Source: Paenibacillus tengchongensis
GTDB lineage: Bacteria; Bacillota; Bacilli; Paenibacillales; Paenibacillaceae
Reading direction: 5' to 3'
DNA: 64,000 nucleotides
NCBI RefSeq assembly: GCF_008973665.1
Contig: NZ_WACP01000013.1
Coordinates: forward strand, 62,001 to 126,000
The notes below the pieces were generated by a model. The model was given only the letters and a program-made list of their open reading frames with translations, made no database searches and had not been told where the DNA came from. Below, piece after piece: positions 25,757 through 34,131 of the stretch. Position numbers and translations under genes: made by a program. Positions within the stretch are counted from its first letter, which is position 1. The number at the start of each line of letters is the position of its first letter.

Positions 25757-26497
25757 ATGGACTTTTTTCTGAAGCTATTACTGAGCAGTACTCTTATCCT
25801 TGCAATAAACTTTGTTTTTAAAACTTTAACTTCAAGTAAGTTTGATAAACTGTTTATTCCTAAACATCAGAAGGCTTTGCAGACTCTATGTATCTTCATA
25901 CTCCTGCTTGTGATTTTTGTAATATATGGGGTTATTTTAGGGGCTCTTTACTTCCAGGTAAAAAGTTATAAGTATACTGAAGCTGTTTCCGGGATTCTAG
26001 CAGTTCTTTATTTGATTGGGCTCATCATAGTAGGTATTGTTTGCTTGATCAAACATTTCAAGGAGAAGAAGAGCGGCTTACCTTACAATATTTCTGAGAA
26101 GAAAGTTTTACGGTTGATTTTCGTTGTTGTGCTTCTAAACGTTGTAATATACTCAATGGTTCTGAGCGACACATTTTTCACTTCAGGAAAGACCAAAGTA
26201 GAATTTGTAGGAGATATTCTATACTGTATAGCTCAGTTTTTTATACTAACATGTGTTCTTATAAAGGCGATGACATATTTATTAGGATATATGAAAAGGC
26301 ATTGGGGGTATGTGGTTTCACCAACTCCAGAGGATGTAGATAAAAGGTACCTGCATGTATTGTATTCATTATCACCTACACAACTTGTTCTATCAGAAGA
26401 TAATGAAAATCATCATTATCCTACGAATGTTTATTTGTTCGATGTTACCAAGCAAAGCTATATACATTTTGAGAGAGTGTTAATCATGAAAAAGTAA
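25757..26497 (+). CDS. Multi-spanning membrane protein of unknown function
   Basis: 246 residues; ATG after AAAAGGAGAATGAC. About five hydrophobic segments are visible: near 4-22, 43-66, 78-98, 119-138 and 150-172. A 70-residue hydrophilic C-terminal tail follows and should face the cytoplasm. No transporter or enzyme motif recognised. Third gene of the unit behind operator site 3. In a conflict island a membrane protein can be an effector; there is no direct evidence for that here. Confidence 0.6.
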   Translation: MDFFLKLLLSSTLILAINFVFKTLTSSKFDKLFIPKHQKALQTLCIFILLLVIFVIYGVILGALYFQVKSYKYTEAVSGILAVLYLIGLIIVGIVCLIKHFKEKKSGLPYNISEKKVLRLIFVVVLLNVVIYSMVLSDTFFTSGKTKVEFVGDILYCIAQFFILTCVLIKAMTYLLGYMKRHWGYVVSPTPEDVDKRYLHVLYSLSPTQLVLSEDNENHHYPTNVYLFDVTKQSYIHFERVLIMKK

Positions 26498-26578
26498 TTA
26501 ACCTTTACCTTAGACAAGATAGGCCTTAGTTTAGGAACTATATGGGTGAATAGAATGACGGAATGAGGTGAAAAGCAT

Positions 26579-27376
26579 ATGGTAAATTTAAACTTGAGTT
26601 CATTTAAAGATGTAGAACTAGAAGCGTTATGCCGTATAATTGCTGATACCAACAACGGAATTACTGGATCTCAAATTGGGCACTATCTAGAAACATTGAA
26701 ATATAAAGATACCGATCCACTTATGACTAAGTGGAAAAGATTGTACAATGCCCTCGCGAATCGGCAGAATGAAACTCAATCAGGAAATTGTGTGTTATCC
26801 TTTATTACGAAAGCTCTAGCCCCAAGTCGATACGCAGGTCAATTAGATGAATATCTTGATGTACTGGAGCGGATAAATAAAATATTAATTTTTCGTGGAC
26901 TAGAGTACAAGGAAGATGGGAAGTTTCATAAAGTGAAGGTAGCAAACACTCTTAGCGAAGCTGAAATTAGAGTATCAAGACTATCAGAAAAAATAGCATC
27001 CCGAAAACTGCACCCACATCTTCTTAAATATTGTAAACCTGAATTACTTCAGAATAATTACTTTCACGCAGTCTTAGAAGCTACGAAGAGCATTGCTTCG
27101 ATGATTAGAAGTAGGACTGGTTTGGTAAGTGATGGAGCAAAACTTGTTGATGAAGCGTTTACGGGGAATGATCCTCTAATTAAAATAAATGGTTATAAAT
27201 CTGAATCTGAGATCAGTGAACAGAAGGGATTTGTTAGTCTGACCAAGGGCTTGTTTGGAACCTTTAGAAATCCTACAGCGCACTCTGCTAAAATAGAATG
27301 GAACATGTCAGAAGAGGATGCTATAGACCTATTTACTTTAGCATCATATGTTTTGCGCAGAATTGAGAATAGTTAA
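26579..27376 (+). CDS. Ymh/TIGR02391-family protein with HEPN-type motif
   Basis: 265 residues; ATG after GAGGTGAAAAGCAT. The C-terminal domain (about 160-262) matches the Ymh/TIGR02391 pattern: YFHAVLEATKSIASMIRSRT, then GLFGTFRNPTAHSAKIEW and DAIDLFTLASYVLRRIENS. It contains the R-x4-H motif (R230, H235) of HEPN ribonuclease-type domains. The N-terminal 120 residues are unassigned. HEPN proteins are frequent RNA-cleaving effectors of toxin-antitoxin and antiphage systems. A decayed second copy of its 3' end lies at 29616-29771. Confidence 0.78.
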   Translation: MVNLNLSSFKDVELEALCRIIADTNNGITGSQIGHYLETLKYKDTDPLMTKWKRLYNALANRQNETQSGNCVLSFITKALAPSRYAGQLDEYLDVLERINKILIFRGLEYKEDGKFHKVKVANTLSEAEIRVSRLSEKIASRKLHPHLLKYCKPELLQNNYFHAVLEATKSIASMIRSRTGLVSDGAKLVDEAFTGNDPLIKINGYKSESEISEQKGFVSLTKGLFGTFRNPTAHSAKIEWNMSEEDAIDLFTLASYVLRRIENS

Positions 27377-27398
27377 GCTTATCAGAGGAGTGACATTT

Positions 27399-27519
27399 AT
27401 GAGTACCAGAATACAGTTAACACGATATTTTTAAAAACCAAGTCGTGATTGATGCTTGGACCAGTGTAAATATTATTGGATTTCAAAATAGAAGAGTATG
27501 TGAAGTGTTTAGATATTAG
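27399..27519 (+). pseudogene. Possible frameshifted small gene
   Basis: An ATG with AGAGGAGTG upstream starts MSTRIQLTRYF and stops. In another frame the text continues sensibly as DIFKNQVVIDAWTSVNIIGF up to a stop at 27519. A one-base frameshift would join the two. Family unknown. Confidence 0.3.
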
Positions 27520-27634
27520 GAAAAATAAGACACCTTTTCGTTCTGAACTGATCAAGTCTATTGCCCTACATATTTAAATATTGATTTTTACCAGATGAGA
27601 GTATAAATGATAACTCAACAAAGAAGGTGATCGT

Positions 27635-28792
27635 TTGCGGGGTATCCACTTAGAAGAAGAAATTAAAGCATTGATCTTATCTGAACGTGAAGATGACTAC
27701 TGGGATTTCAAACAGCAGCATCATAACAATAAAGCTGACTTACTGCACGACATCATCTGCATGGCAAACAACCGAGTTGATCGGGATGCCTATATCATCT
27801 TCGGTATTGCAGACAAGACCTTCAAGGTAATCGGGGTTGAAAATGACAATAATCGAAAAAATCAGCAAATGATTATCGACTTTTTGAAATCTCAGAAATT
27901 CGTTTCCGGCATCCGGCCACGTGCTGAGATGCGAACATTAAAGCTGGCTGGCCACGAAATTGATATCCTGATCGTTAAGAATAGCACCGACACACCTTAT
28001 TTCCTGACTGACCGTTACTCCGATGGAAACAGAACAGTTCGCGCCAACCATATCTACACCCGCGTTGGCGATACCAATACCGACATAGATAGAAGTGCGG
28101 ACATCAACAACATCGAGTACCTTTGGAAGAAGCGCTTTTTGCTAACTCGTTCTCCTTTCGAGCAGATAATGAAACGGCTTGAGAACAAGGATGAATGGAA
28201 GCAAGATGGGGACACTTACTATAACATTTACAATCCTGAGTTTACAATTACAAATGAGTTTGAAGAGGACAGGAGAGAAGTACGCTCCGAGTTCTATGCG
28301 TACGCAATGACCAACTCTTCAACCATGTATCAAATGTTAAGTGTCAAATATTTTGGTACTCAACTTTACGGTAGACAGGTTGCACTCCTTGACAGCGCTC
28401 AGTATAGTACCCCTGTCCCTGAGTGGGAGTTTTTCACTTTTGGAGTGTATAAATCTAATCCTGATTATGCAATGAAGTATTTTACAAAGGATAGTCCGCA
28501 CTACATATTGAATGAGTTCTTATATGATGAGGATAGCTTCGAACAAAGTTATGCGAGGCGAAGATTTTTTGAGGTCGTGTTATTATTTGAAAACATGCAG
28601 GAGAAGGATACATTTCTTGAGTACATCCACCACCATAAAGACGATTTTCTAAATCAATTGGAAGCTTTAGATGATAATTGGTCTTGGATTGAGGCTAACA
28701 CTCAACGTCAGCAGGAACAAGTCGTGATTCGGTTGAAAACCGGGAAAGTACTAAATCAAATGCTTCAAGAGTTCCGGGAAATTACTCGATGA
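27635..28792 (+). CDS. AlbA_2 (Schlafen-type) domain protein
   Basis: 385 residues; TTG start after AAGAAGGTGATCGT. Residues about 8-130 form an AlbA_2 domain (EREDDYWDFKQQHHNNKADL, MANNRVDRDAYIIFGI, HIYTRVGDTNTDID). In bacteria this domain occurs in putative transcription regulators and in Slfn-like nuclease/ATPase proteins. The C-terminal 240 residues are not recognised; there is no helicase part. The gene at 28829 follows by 36 bp and is probably cotranscribed. The GC content of the first half is higher than that of its neighbours. Confidence 0.78.
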   Translation: MRGIHLEEEIKALILSEREDDYWDFKQQHHNNKADLLHDIICMANNRVDRDAYIIFGIADKTFKVIGVENDNNRKNQQMIIDFLKSQKFVSGIRPRAEMRTLKLAGHEIDILIVKNSTDTPYFLTDRYSDGNRTVRANHIYTRVGDTNTDIDRSADINNIEYLWKKRFLLTRSPFEQIMKRLENKDEWKQDGDTYYNIYNPEFTITNEFEEDRREVRSEFYAYAMTNSSTMYQMLSVKYFGTQLYGRQVALLDSAQYSTPVPEWEFFTFGVYKSNPDYAMKYFTKDSPHYILNEFLYDEDSFEQSYARRRFFEVVLLFENMQEKDTFLEYIHHHKDDFLNQLEALDDNWSWIEANTQRQQEQVVIRLKTGKVLNQMLQEFREITR

Positions 28793-28828
28793 AGAGGATA
28801 GGACACTTGTTGCTTCAGGAGGGGGATT

Positions 28829-29539
28829 ATGGATTTAAGCGTTTTAATTTACCATGAAGAAATAATCCTTATGGAGTCATTACAAAATAATCGAGATATT
28901 CTTTCAAATGTTGAAGAATTGATCCTGCTTCTATCGGATGTTGTGATTTCTGAGGACAGGAGAGCAGGCAGCTACTATCTACTAAACAGGCAAGTCAGAA
29001 ATGATCTGCTTCTTTGCTTACTTTCATCCCTTAGGAGACATGAGACACAATCCAAGTTAATGAAACGCCAAGCAATTGAGAAGGCATGTTTGGCAACCTA
29101 TTCGTTATTTGAACCGGAATATGATAAATTCCTCGGACAAGATGAAGACGGAGCAAAACCCATTCAGAAAGCATTAGATCGTTCTTTCAAATACGTGAAC
29201 ACGCAGTTCCCTTCTCATTCGCTCCGACTTAAGCAGGTTAAGGACATGATCAACAAATTCTATGCACATGGCAATATGTTCAACTCACTCAAAAAGGAGG
29301 AGCACTTTGGTTTCTTTGATAAGCAGGATGAATTAATCCAAAGGACACTACTTTGGGAAATCGGGTATCTTGCAAGCGTAATCTTTGACTTATGGTATCA
29401 TGCGGTTGACCAATGTTCTTTTGCCACCAAAAACGAGGAGAGCTATAAGAGATTCGTTCAAGCTGTCGTATTGAACCAGAAGTACCGAGAGGGATTTGCC
29501 AATCATGAACGATTTGCTAAGTATAGATCGCTGTCTTAA
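28829..29539 (+). CDS. Helical protein of unknown function, partner of the AlbA_2 gene
   Basis: 236 residues; ATG after GGAGGGGGATT. The product is almost entirely helical, with no signal peptide or membrane segment. The region KQVKDMINKFYAHGNMFNSL has an acidic-helix plus histidine look that can occur in HEPN-like bundles, but no R-x4-H motif is clear. The neighbour suggests a two-gene AlbA_2 module. Confidence 0.5.
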   Translation: MDLSVLIYHEEIILMESLQNNRDILSNVEELILLLSDVVISEDRRAGSYYLLNRQVRNDLLLCLLSSLRRHETQSKLMKRQAIEKACLATYSLFEPEYDKFLGQDEDGAKPIQKALDRSFKYVNTQFPSHSLRLKQVKDMINKFYAHGNMFNSLKKEEHFGFFDKQDELIQRTLLWEIGYLASVIFDLWYHAVDQCSFATKNEESYKRFVQAVVLNQKYREGFANHERFAKYRSLS

Positions 29540-29615
29540 AAATTCCAAGGGGGAGTTCATGAACCGCCATATAACCGAGAAGACGAGCTGAAAGAGCGTT
29601 TCAACCGATTCATTA

Positions 29616-29771
29616 AACAAGTGAGAAAAAAGGTTTCGTTAGCTTTACATAGGATTGTTTGGAACGTTTAAAAATCTCACTGCTTATGTGGTAACGGTTT
29701 AATGGAACATGTCAGAATAGGGGGCCATTGATTTATTTTAAATGGCTTCATAAATTACGGAGAATTGAGAA
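29616..29771 (+). pseudogene. Relic of a second Ymh/TIGR02391 gene (3' end)
   Basis: The translated text reads KKGFVSFT, a stop/frameshift, then GLFGTFKNLTAYVVTV-stop-WNMSE-stop-GAIDLF-stop-MAS. This aligns with QKGFVSLTKGLFGTFRNPTA and WNMSEEDAIDLFTLAS in the intact gene at 26579. The catalytic histidine has become tyrosine (TAY for TAH). At least five stops break it. Confidence 0.85.
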
Positions 29772-29795
29772 AAGCGATACTATGGAGGAGAAGTT

Positions 29796-29987
29796 ATGAA
29801 AGTGCCAACGGATATTATGAAGCGAATGGAATTATTATTTGAAGAATATGAGAAGGAAGTGTCCGACAAATTGAGCAATGGCTTAATTTCTGAAAATACT
29901 GCTAAGACCTATCTCCTTCACTCAGGTAATTTCATTAAATGGTGCCGGGATGAATTTGTTCCAGGAGCAAGAAATCAACAGAAATAA
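29796..29987 (+). CDS. Small protein resembling an integrase N-terminal (SAM-like) domain
   Basis: 63 residues; ATG after TATGGAGGAGAAGTT. The sequence SENTAKTYLLHSGNFIKWCR is typical of core-binding domains of tyrosine recombinases and of a short domain in some nuclease genes. Nothing follows in frame, so it is either a free-standing small protein or the start of a truncated gene. Confidence 0.5.
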   Translation: MKVPTDIMKRMELLFEEYEKEVSDKLSNGLISENTAKTYLLHSGNFIKWCRDEFVPGARNQQK

Positions 29988-30533
29988 TTTATGAGCTTAA
30001 TTGCTCCCCAATACTGTTTACACATGGCAACTCGGTTTAGGCATCCCGATTTTAAAATAATGTATGTGTTGACTTTGCTTACTCAACACATGTGGAGTCG
30101 GTGGCGCTGTTGGTCAAAAATTGATGCAGGCTCAAAAGTACTTCTATATCATGGGATTTAAAAGTGATACAAATCGAGAAATGATATAGAAACACCGCTA
30201 GTAAATGGAGATAATTCAACATAAAGGAAGACGCTCGGCTAACTCTGCCGGAGCGTCTTTTTGTCTTGTTTATCCTTGCGCGGGGAAAACGGATGCTCCA
30301 ACTTGTCGGCCGTGCCTGGTTGGCGGGATCGGAGAGCATGGCAGATATTTATCGTCGTATTGATGCTGCCATGGCTGCCTTATTTCTTAAGTTTATTCGG
30401 AAGTCCGACAGATTAAAGGTTACTTCGACAAAAGGTTCATGGTAGGATTTAGTTGTATCCCCCTCGATTAACCAATTGCAGGGGGTGGACAAGCGTTGAG
30501 GATCAACCATTTAATGATGAAGGGGGGGTGCTA
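29988..30533. other. Gene-poor stretch with a terminator and an unassigned 50-codon frame
   Basis: After the terminator at 30228, a frame at 30293-30445 reads MLQLVGRAWLAGSESMADIY, then RRIDAAMAALFLKFIRK. It looks coding but has no ribosome site, so it is probably a gene fragment. No other gene was seen. Confidence 0.35.
30228..30265 (+). terminator. Rho-independent terminator
   Basis: AAGACGCTC pairs with GAGCGTCTT, extended by GGC/GCC near the loop, followed by TTTGTCTTG. Confidence 0.8.
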
Positions 30534-30605
30534 TAAAGCGCACACTATCTATTATTGTCAGCTTAATTCTTATAATTTGAAATTGCGTGCATCAAAAATC
30601 TTGTT
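30534..30605 (+). pseudogene. Decayed signal-peptide coding start
   Basis: Behind a strong ribosome site (GAAGGGGGGGTG) the frame reads (I)KRTLSIIVSLILII-stop-NCVHQKSC. It has the look of a lipoprotein signal sequence whose start codon (ATA) and body are mutated. Confidence 0.3.
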
Positions 30606-30673
30606 GAAAGTAATCTACTTCAAGGGATGTTGACGACAACCATTTTTCAATTTATATGGGAGGGTATGTGCGA

Positions 30674-31909
30674 ATGAGGAAGATGTTAGCGACTGGGGTA
30701 ATTTTATTGATGCTTTCCGTTCAAGTTGGGGCTGTATCGGCCCAACCGGTCGAACGAGTGGACTCTCTGAATATACATTACATTAACGGGGATTGGAGCT
30801 ATGACCCAGTAACGATCACTATCCCGGCAAGTGAAGATAATGAGTACGTATACGCATTGAACGCTTTAATTTCTGGAGAGAATTTACCGGAATACAGCTT
30901 TAATGAACTCCCGCCTACACTGCAAGTGAACGATGTTACCCTTACCCAAGGGGTTGCAACTGTCGATCTGCCTGGCAATTTTAACTCTATTGTAAACGAC
31001 GCTGGTTATGCTGCAGATGTTGTAATGGATATACTAATTTATAACGTATTCAAATTCGGGGATATTTCTGAAGTGAATTTTACATTTGATGGTCAACCGG
31101 ATGACACCTTCAAATTTAGCAGGCTAACCAGAACGGAATATTTTTCCCCAGTTGTTGAAGCGAAGGAACATAAGGCTCTCCCCTATCAGCTTACAGAGAA
31201 ATTACATAAAGTGAAGGATTCCTTTAAAAACATGACTAAGGAGCAGCAGGAATCCTTCTTAGATGATGCAAATCAACAGGACTTGTTTACAGCAAGCCAA
31301 CTCCAGGTACTTGCAGCCTATAATCCCTCAGTTACCACAATAGTAGTTGATCCAGGACATGGGGGCTCCGATCCGGGTGCAGTAGGACAATTAGGGTCAA
31401 CCACATATTCAGAAAAAACAATTAATTTATCGATGGCGCTGCATCTGAAAAATTATCTGCAAACTAACGGATACACCGTTCTTATGACTCGCACAACGGA
31501 TGTAGCTGTAGGGATTAATGACCGGTATGCATTTGCAAATAACAATAATGCGGATCTGTTTATAAGCGTCCACAACAATAGTGCTTCAAATTCTTCTGCT
31601 AAAGGTGCAACGGCTCTGTATCCCAACAACCATGACGTTGCACAGAGTAAGGACGTTGCTTACTGGATGCATCATTTTGTAACAAATGACATGAGTCAGT
31701 ATGCTAAGCCATATCCTATGAGTGATAGCGATGTAAAAGGTGTGCTTAAATGGACAACGATGCCAGCCGTAATAACGGAAACAGCCTTTATGTCTAATAC
31801 CTCTGACCTTACGTATCTTTCCTCCGATTTTAACCGTCAGACCTTGGCAGAGGATCTCGGTGTTGGAATCCGATATTGGGATCAGTATGGTGAATACTGG
31901 TATTATTAA
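30674..31909 (+). CDS. Secreted N-acetylmuramoyl-L-alanine amidase with GerMN domain
   Basis: 411 residues from the ATG at 30674, which fits GGGAGGG at 30659. A signal peptide (about 1-23, MLATGVILLMLSVQVGAVSA) precedes a GerMN/sporulation domain at about 40-150 (VTLTQGVATVDLPGNFNSIV). The Amidase_3 domain spans about 220-405 (VVDPGHGGSDPGAVG, SEKTINLSMALHLKNYL, DLFISVHNNSASN, PAVITETAFMSN). The two histidines and the glutamates bind zinc; the enzyme cleaves the lactyl-Ala bond of peptidoglycan. The GerMN module suggests a spore- or septum-related role. A terminator follows. Confidence 0.9.
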   Translation: MRKMLATGVILLMLSVQVGAVSAQPVERVDSLNIHYINGDWSYDPVTITIPASEDNEYVYALNALISGENLPEYSFNELPPTLQVNDVTLTQGVATVDLPGNFNSIVNDAGYAADVVMDILIYNVFKFGDISEVNFTFDGQPDDTFKFSRLTRTEYFSPVVEAKEHKALPYQLTEKLHKVKDSFKNMTKEQQESFLDDANQQDLFTASQLQVLAAYNPSVTTIVVDPGHGGSDPGAVGQLGSTTYSEKTINLSMALHLKNYLQTNGYTVLMTRTTDVAVGINDRYAFANNNNADLFISVHNNSASNSSAKGATALYPNNHDVAQSKDVAYWMHHFVTNDMSQYAKPYPMSDSDVKGVLKWTTMPAVITETAFMSNTSDLTYLSSDFNRQTLAEDLGVGIRYWDQYGEYWYY

Positions 31910-31926
31910 TTTTCTTCTCAAAAAAG

Positions 31927-31966
31927 GTAATGCGGCATTAAGCCGCATTACCAATTTTTGTTTTTC
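31927..31966 (+). terminator. Rho-independent terminator
   Basis: GGTAATGCGGC pairs perfectly with GCCGCATTACC across ATTAA, followed by AATTTTTGTTTTT. Confidence 0.92.
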
Positions 31967-31982
31967 AAAGGTGGGGATATTT

Positions 31983-32615
31983 TTGTTGCGCAGTGCACTT
32001 ACTCTTTGTTTGCTTATTAGTCTGTTCTTAGTTGGCTGCAGTAATGAGCGTTCAATCAACTCTTCGTCAGAGCTCATTATGGATGAGAGTGTTCTATATC
32101 CAGAGAATGAGCCTCCTTTCATAAAAATCAAAAGAGAAGGCGAATGGGAAGAAATTAGCAGGGTAGATGATTATCCTTCTAAACCGGAAATCAGCTCTAA
32201 TAAAACAAAACTTGCATTTATTTCTCCCTTTGAATTTGAAATGGCTGGAGACGTATGGTTATATGATCTATTAATCAATGAGAAGAAGAAAATATTTAAT
32301 CAAGACCAAGCCGGAAAAGGGAATTCTGCCAAAGATGTACTTTGGGTCGACAACAGCAACTTGGTTATTTTAATAGGGGATACGATTGGAACCATTTCAT
32401 CAAACCATACCCTCTATTTATTAAATATTAAAGACAATAAACTCCAGCAGATCTTTCAAGCTGAGAACAATCAAGACTTACGCGATTTAAAGATAGTGAA
32501 TGGGAAATCCATTTCGTTTGAGATCGTGACTTATAATGAAGAAAGTACAGACCATGCTTCAGAAATCAAGACGTTGGACATTACGAATTTCATCTCAGAG
32601 GGTACCCCCGGGTAG
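31983..32615 (+). CDS. DUF4652-like lipoprotein
   Basis: About 210 residues from a TTG (31983 or 31986) with AGGTGGGG upstream; the open frame further left crosses the terminator and is not used. A signal sequence with lipobox (LLISLFLVGC) marks a lipoprotein. The body (KLAFISPFEFEMAGDVWLYD, DVLWVDNSNLVILIGDTIGT, LYLLNIKDNKLQQIF) shows the strand repeats of a small beta-propeller-like DUF4652 domain. Function unknown. A shortened relic of the same gene lies at 35455-35568. Confidence 0.7.
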   Translation: MLRSALTLCLLISLFLVGCSNERSINSSSELIMDESVLYPENEPPFIKIKREGEWEEISRVDDYPSKPEISSNKTKLAFISPFEFEMAGDVWLYDLLINEKKKIFNQDQAGKGNSAKDVLWVDNSNLVILIGDTIGTISSNHTLYLLNIKDNKLQQIFQAENNQDLRDLKIVNGKSISFEIVTYNEESTDHASEIKTLDITNFISEGTPG

Positions 32616-32662
32616 CAAACCACCTTTTGGATGAACAAGCACTGAATATAAAGAGCACTTGA

Positions 32663-32842
32663 GGCTCTGCCCGAGGTGAAAGGTTACCGGAAGCGGCTGC
32701 CGCTTCACTTTCGCTTTTTGAGGGGAAATCCATCTATGTCTCATGCAACGTCCAAAACAATGCAAGTCTGCAGAACCTCTGGGACACTTCGTTGGATCAA
32801 TGGGCTAGGATCGCCCAAGACCATATTGTACGGTACCACTAA
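32663..32842 (+). pseudogene. C-terminal fragment of an unknown gene
   Basis: After a TGA the frame reads GSARGERLPEAAAASLSLFE, then KSIYVSCNVQNNASLQNLWD and ends WARIAQDHIVRYH at TAA. It looks coding but has no start or ribosome site. Probably the remains of a truncated gene; family unknown. Confidence 0.4.
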
Positions 32843-32955
32843 GCACGTGTTGACGTATTTATGCCTTTTTTCTTTCGCAATTTCCCCCTTGCATATGACG
32901 TAAGGTTATCCCTTACTCTTGGTTACAGTGCACTAATTAAGAGGGGGAACGTACA

Positions 32956-34113
32956 ATGGCTCAACGCAAAAAAATAATGGTGATTTTCGGAACCCGACCA
33001 GAAGCAACCAAAATGGGACCAGTAGTCCAGGAACTTAGAAGTCATCCCGAGTGGTTTGAAACGAAGGTGATTGTGACAGGACAACAAAAGGAGCAACTCT
33101 ATCAAGCACTTTCTCCTTTTGATATCCAACCGGATATCGACCTGACCCTTATGAAAGAACAACAAACGCTCGCCTATATTACATCTGCAGCCATTACAGG
33201 ATTAGATTCAATTATTTCCGAAGAAAGACCAGATCTAATATTAATTCACGGAGATACTCAAACCACATTGTGTGGCGGTTTGGTCGCCTTCTTCCATAAA
33301 ATAAAGGTCGGTCATATAGAGGCAGGATTACGTTCACACAACAAGTACTCCCCTTGGCCGGAAGAAATAAACAGAAAACTCGTCGATGTGGTAACCGATT
33401 TTTTGTTTGCACCCACAATGAATAGCAGAGATAACCTGCTTAAAGAAGGCTTCAGCGAGAGCGATGTTTTTGTATCAGGTCAAACGGCTATTGATGCTGC
33501 AATAAAGACGAATCGTTCAGATTATACGTTTAACGAAGGAAAGTTAACTCGGATTCTAAATCAAAAGGGCAGAATCATAACAATGACAGTCCATCGAAAA
33601 GAAAATTATGGCGTTCCCATGCTCCAAATGTTTCGTGCTATAAGACGTATTGCCGATGACCACCCTGATATTTCAATTATTTATCCAGTTCATTTGAGTC
33701 CAATCGTTCGAGAGACGGCCTTCAAAACCCTATCGGGGCATGAAAGAATTCATTTACTTGATCCGATAAATTATTCTGATATGATAAATTTGATATCCCG
33801 TTCTTATCTAATATTAAGTGATTCCGGTGGTTTGCAAGAAGAAGCTCCTGTATTTCATAAACCACTTGTTCTAATGCGTGATACGACGGAACGGCCCGAG
33901 GCTGTTTCTGCTAAGGCTGTTTATCTCGCAGGAACGCAAGAAGAGGACATCTATGCGGTAACAACGAGACTTCTTACGGATGAAAGTTTTTATAACACCA
34001 TGCAAAATGCCGTAAATCCTTTTGGTGATGGGGAAGCTTCGAGACGTATTGTACAATTTATTGCCCATCATTTTGGGTTAATTTCTGAAGTTCCTGAACA
34101 ATTTTATGCCTGA
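32956..34113 (+). CDS. mnaA: UDP-N-acetylglucosamine 2-epimerase (non-hydrolysing)
   Basis: 385 residues; ATG after AAGAGGGGGAACGTACA. The family hallmarks are present: IFGTRPEATKMGPVVQEL near the N-terminus, LILIHGDTQTTLCGGLVAFF, VGHIEAGLRSHNKYSPWPEE, TVHRKENYG and SDSGGLQEEAPVFHKPLVLM. The length is as usual. The enzyme interconverts UDP-GlcNAc and UDP-ManNAc for wall teichoic acid linkage units or surface glycans. No teichoic-acid or capsule genes are nearby, so this is a stand-alone, perhaps second, copy. The MerR-methyltransferase gene follows 18 bp later. Confidence 0.92.
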   Translation: MAQRKKIMVIFGTRPEATKMGPVVQELRSHPEWFETKVIVTGQQKEQLYQALSPFDIQPDIDLTLMKEQQTLAYITSAAITGLDSIISEERPDLILIHGDTQTTLCGGLVAFFHKIKVGHIEAGLRSHNKYSPWPEEINRKLVDVVTDFLFAPTMNSRDNLLKEGFSESDVFVSGQTAIDAAIKTNRSDYTFNEGKLTRILNQKGRIITMTVHRKENYGVPMLQMFRAIRRIADDHPDISIIYPVHLSPIVRETAFKTLSGHERIHLLDPINYSDMINLISRSYLILSDSGGLQEEAPVFHKPLVLMRDTTERPEAVSAKAVYLAGTQEEDIYAVTTRLLTDESFYNTMQNAVNPFGDGEASRRIVQFIAHHFGLISEVPEQFYA

Positions 34114-34131
34114 TATGCCGGAGGAAATGGA

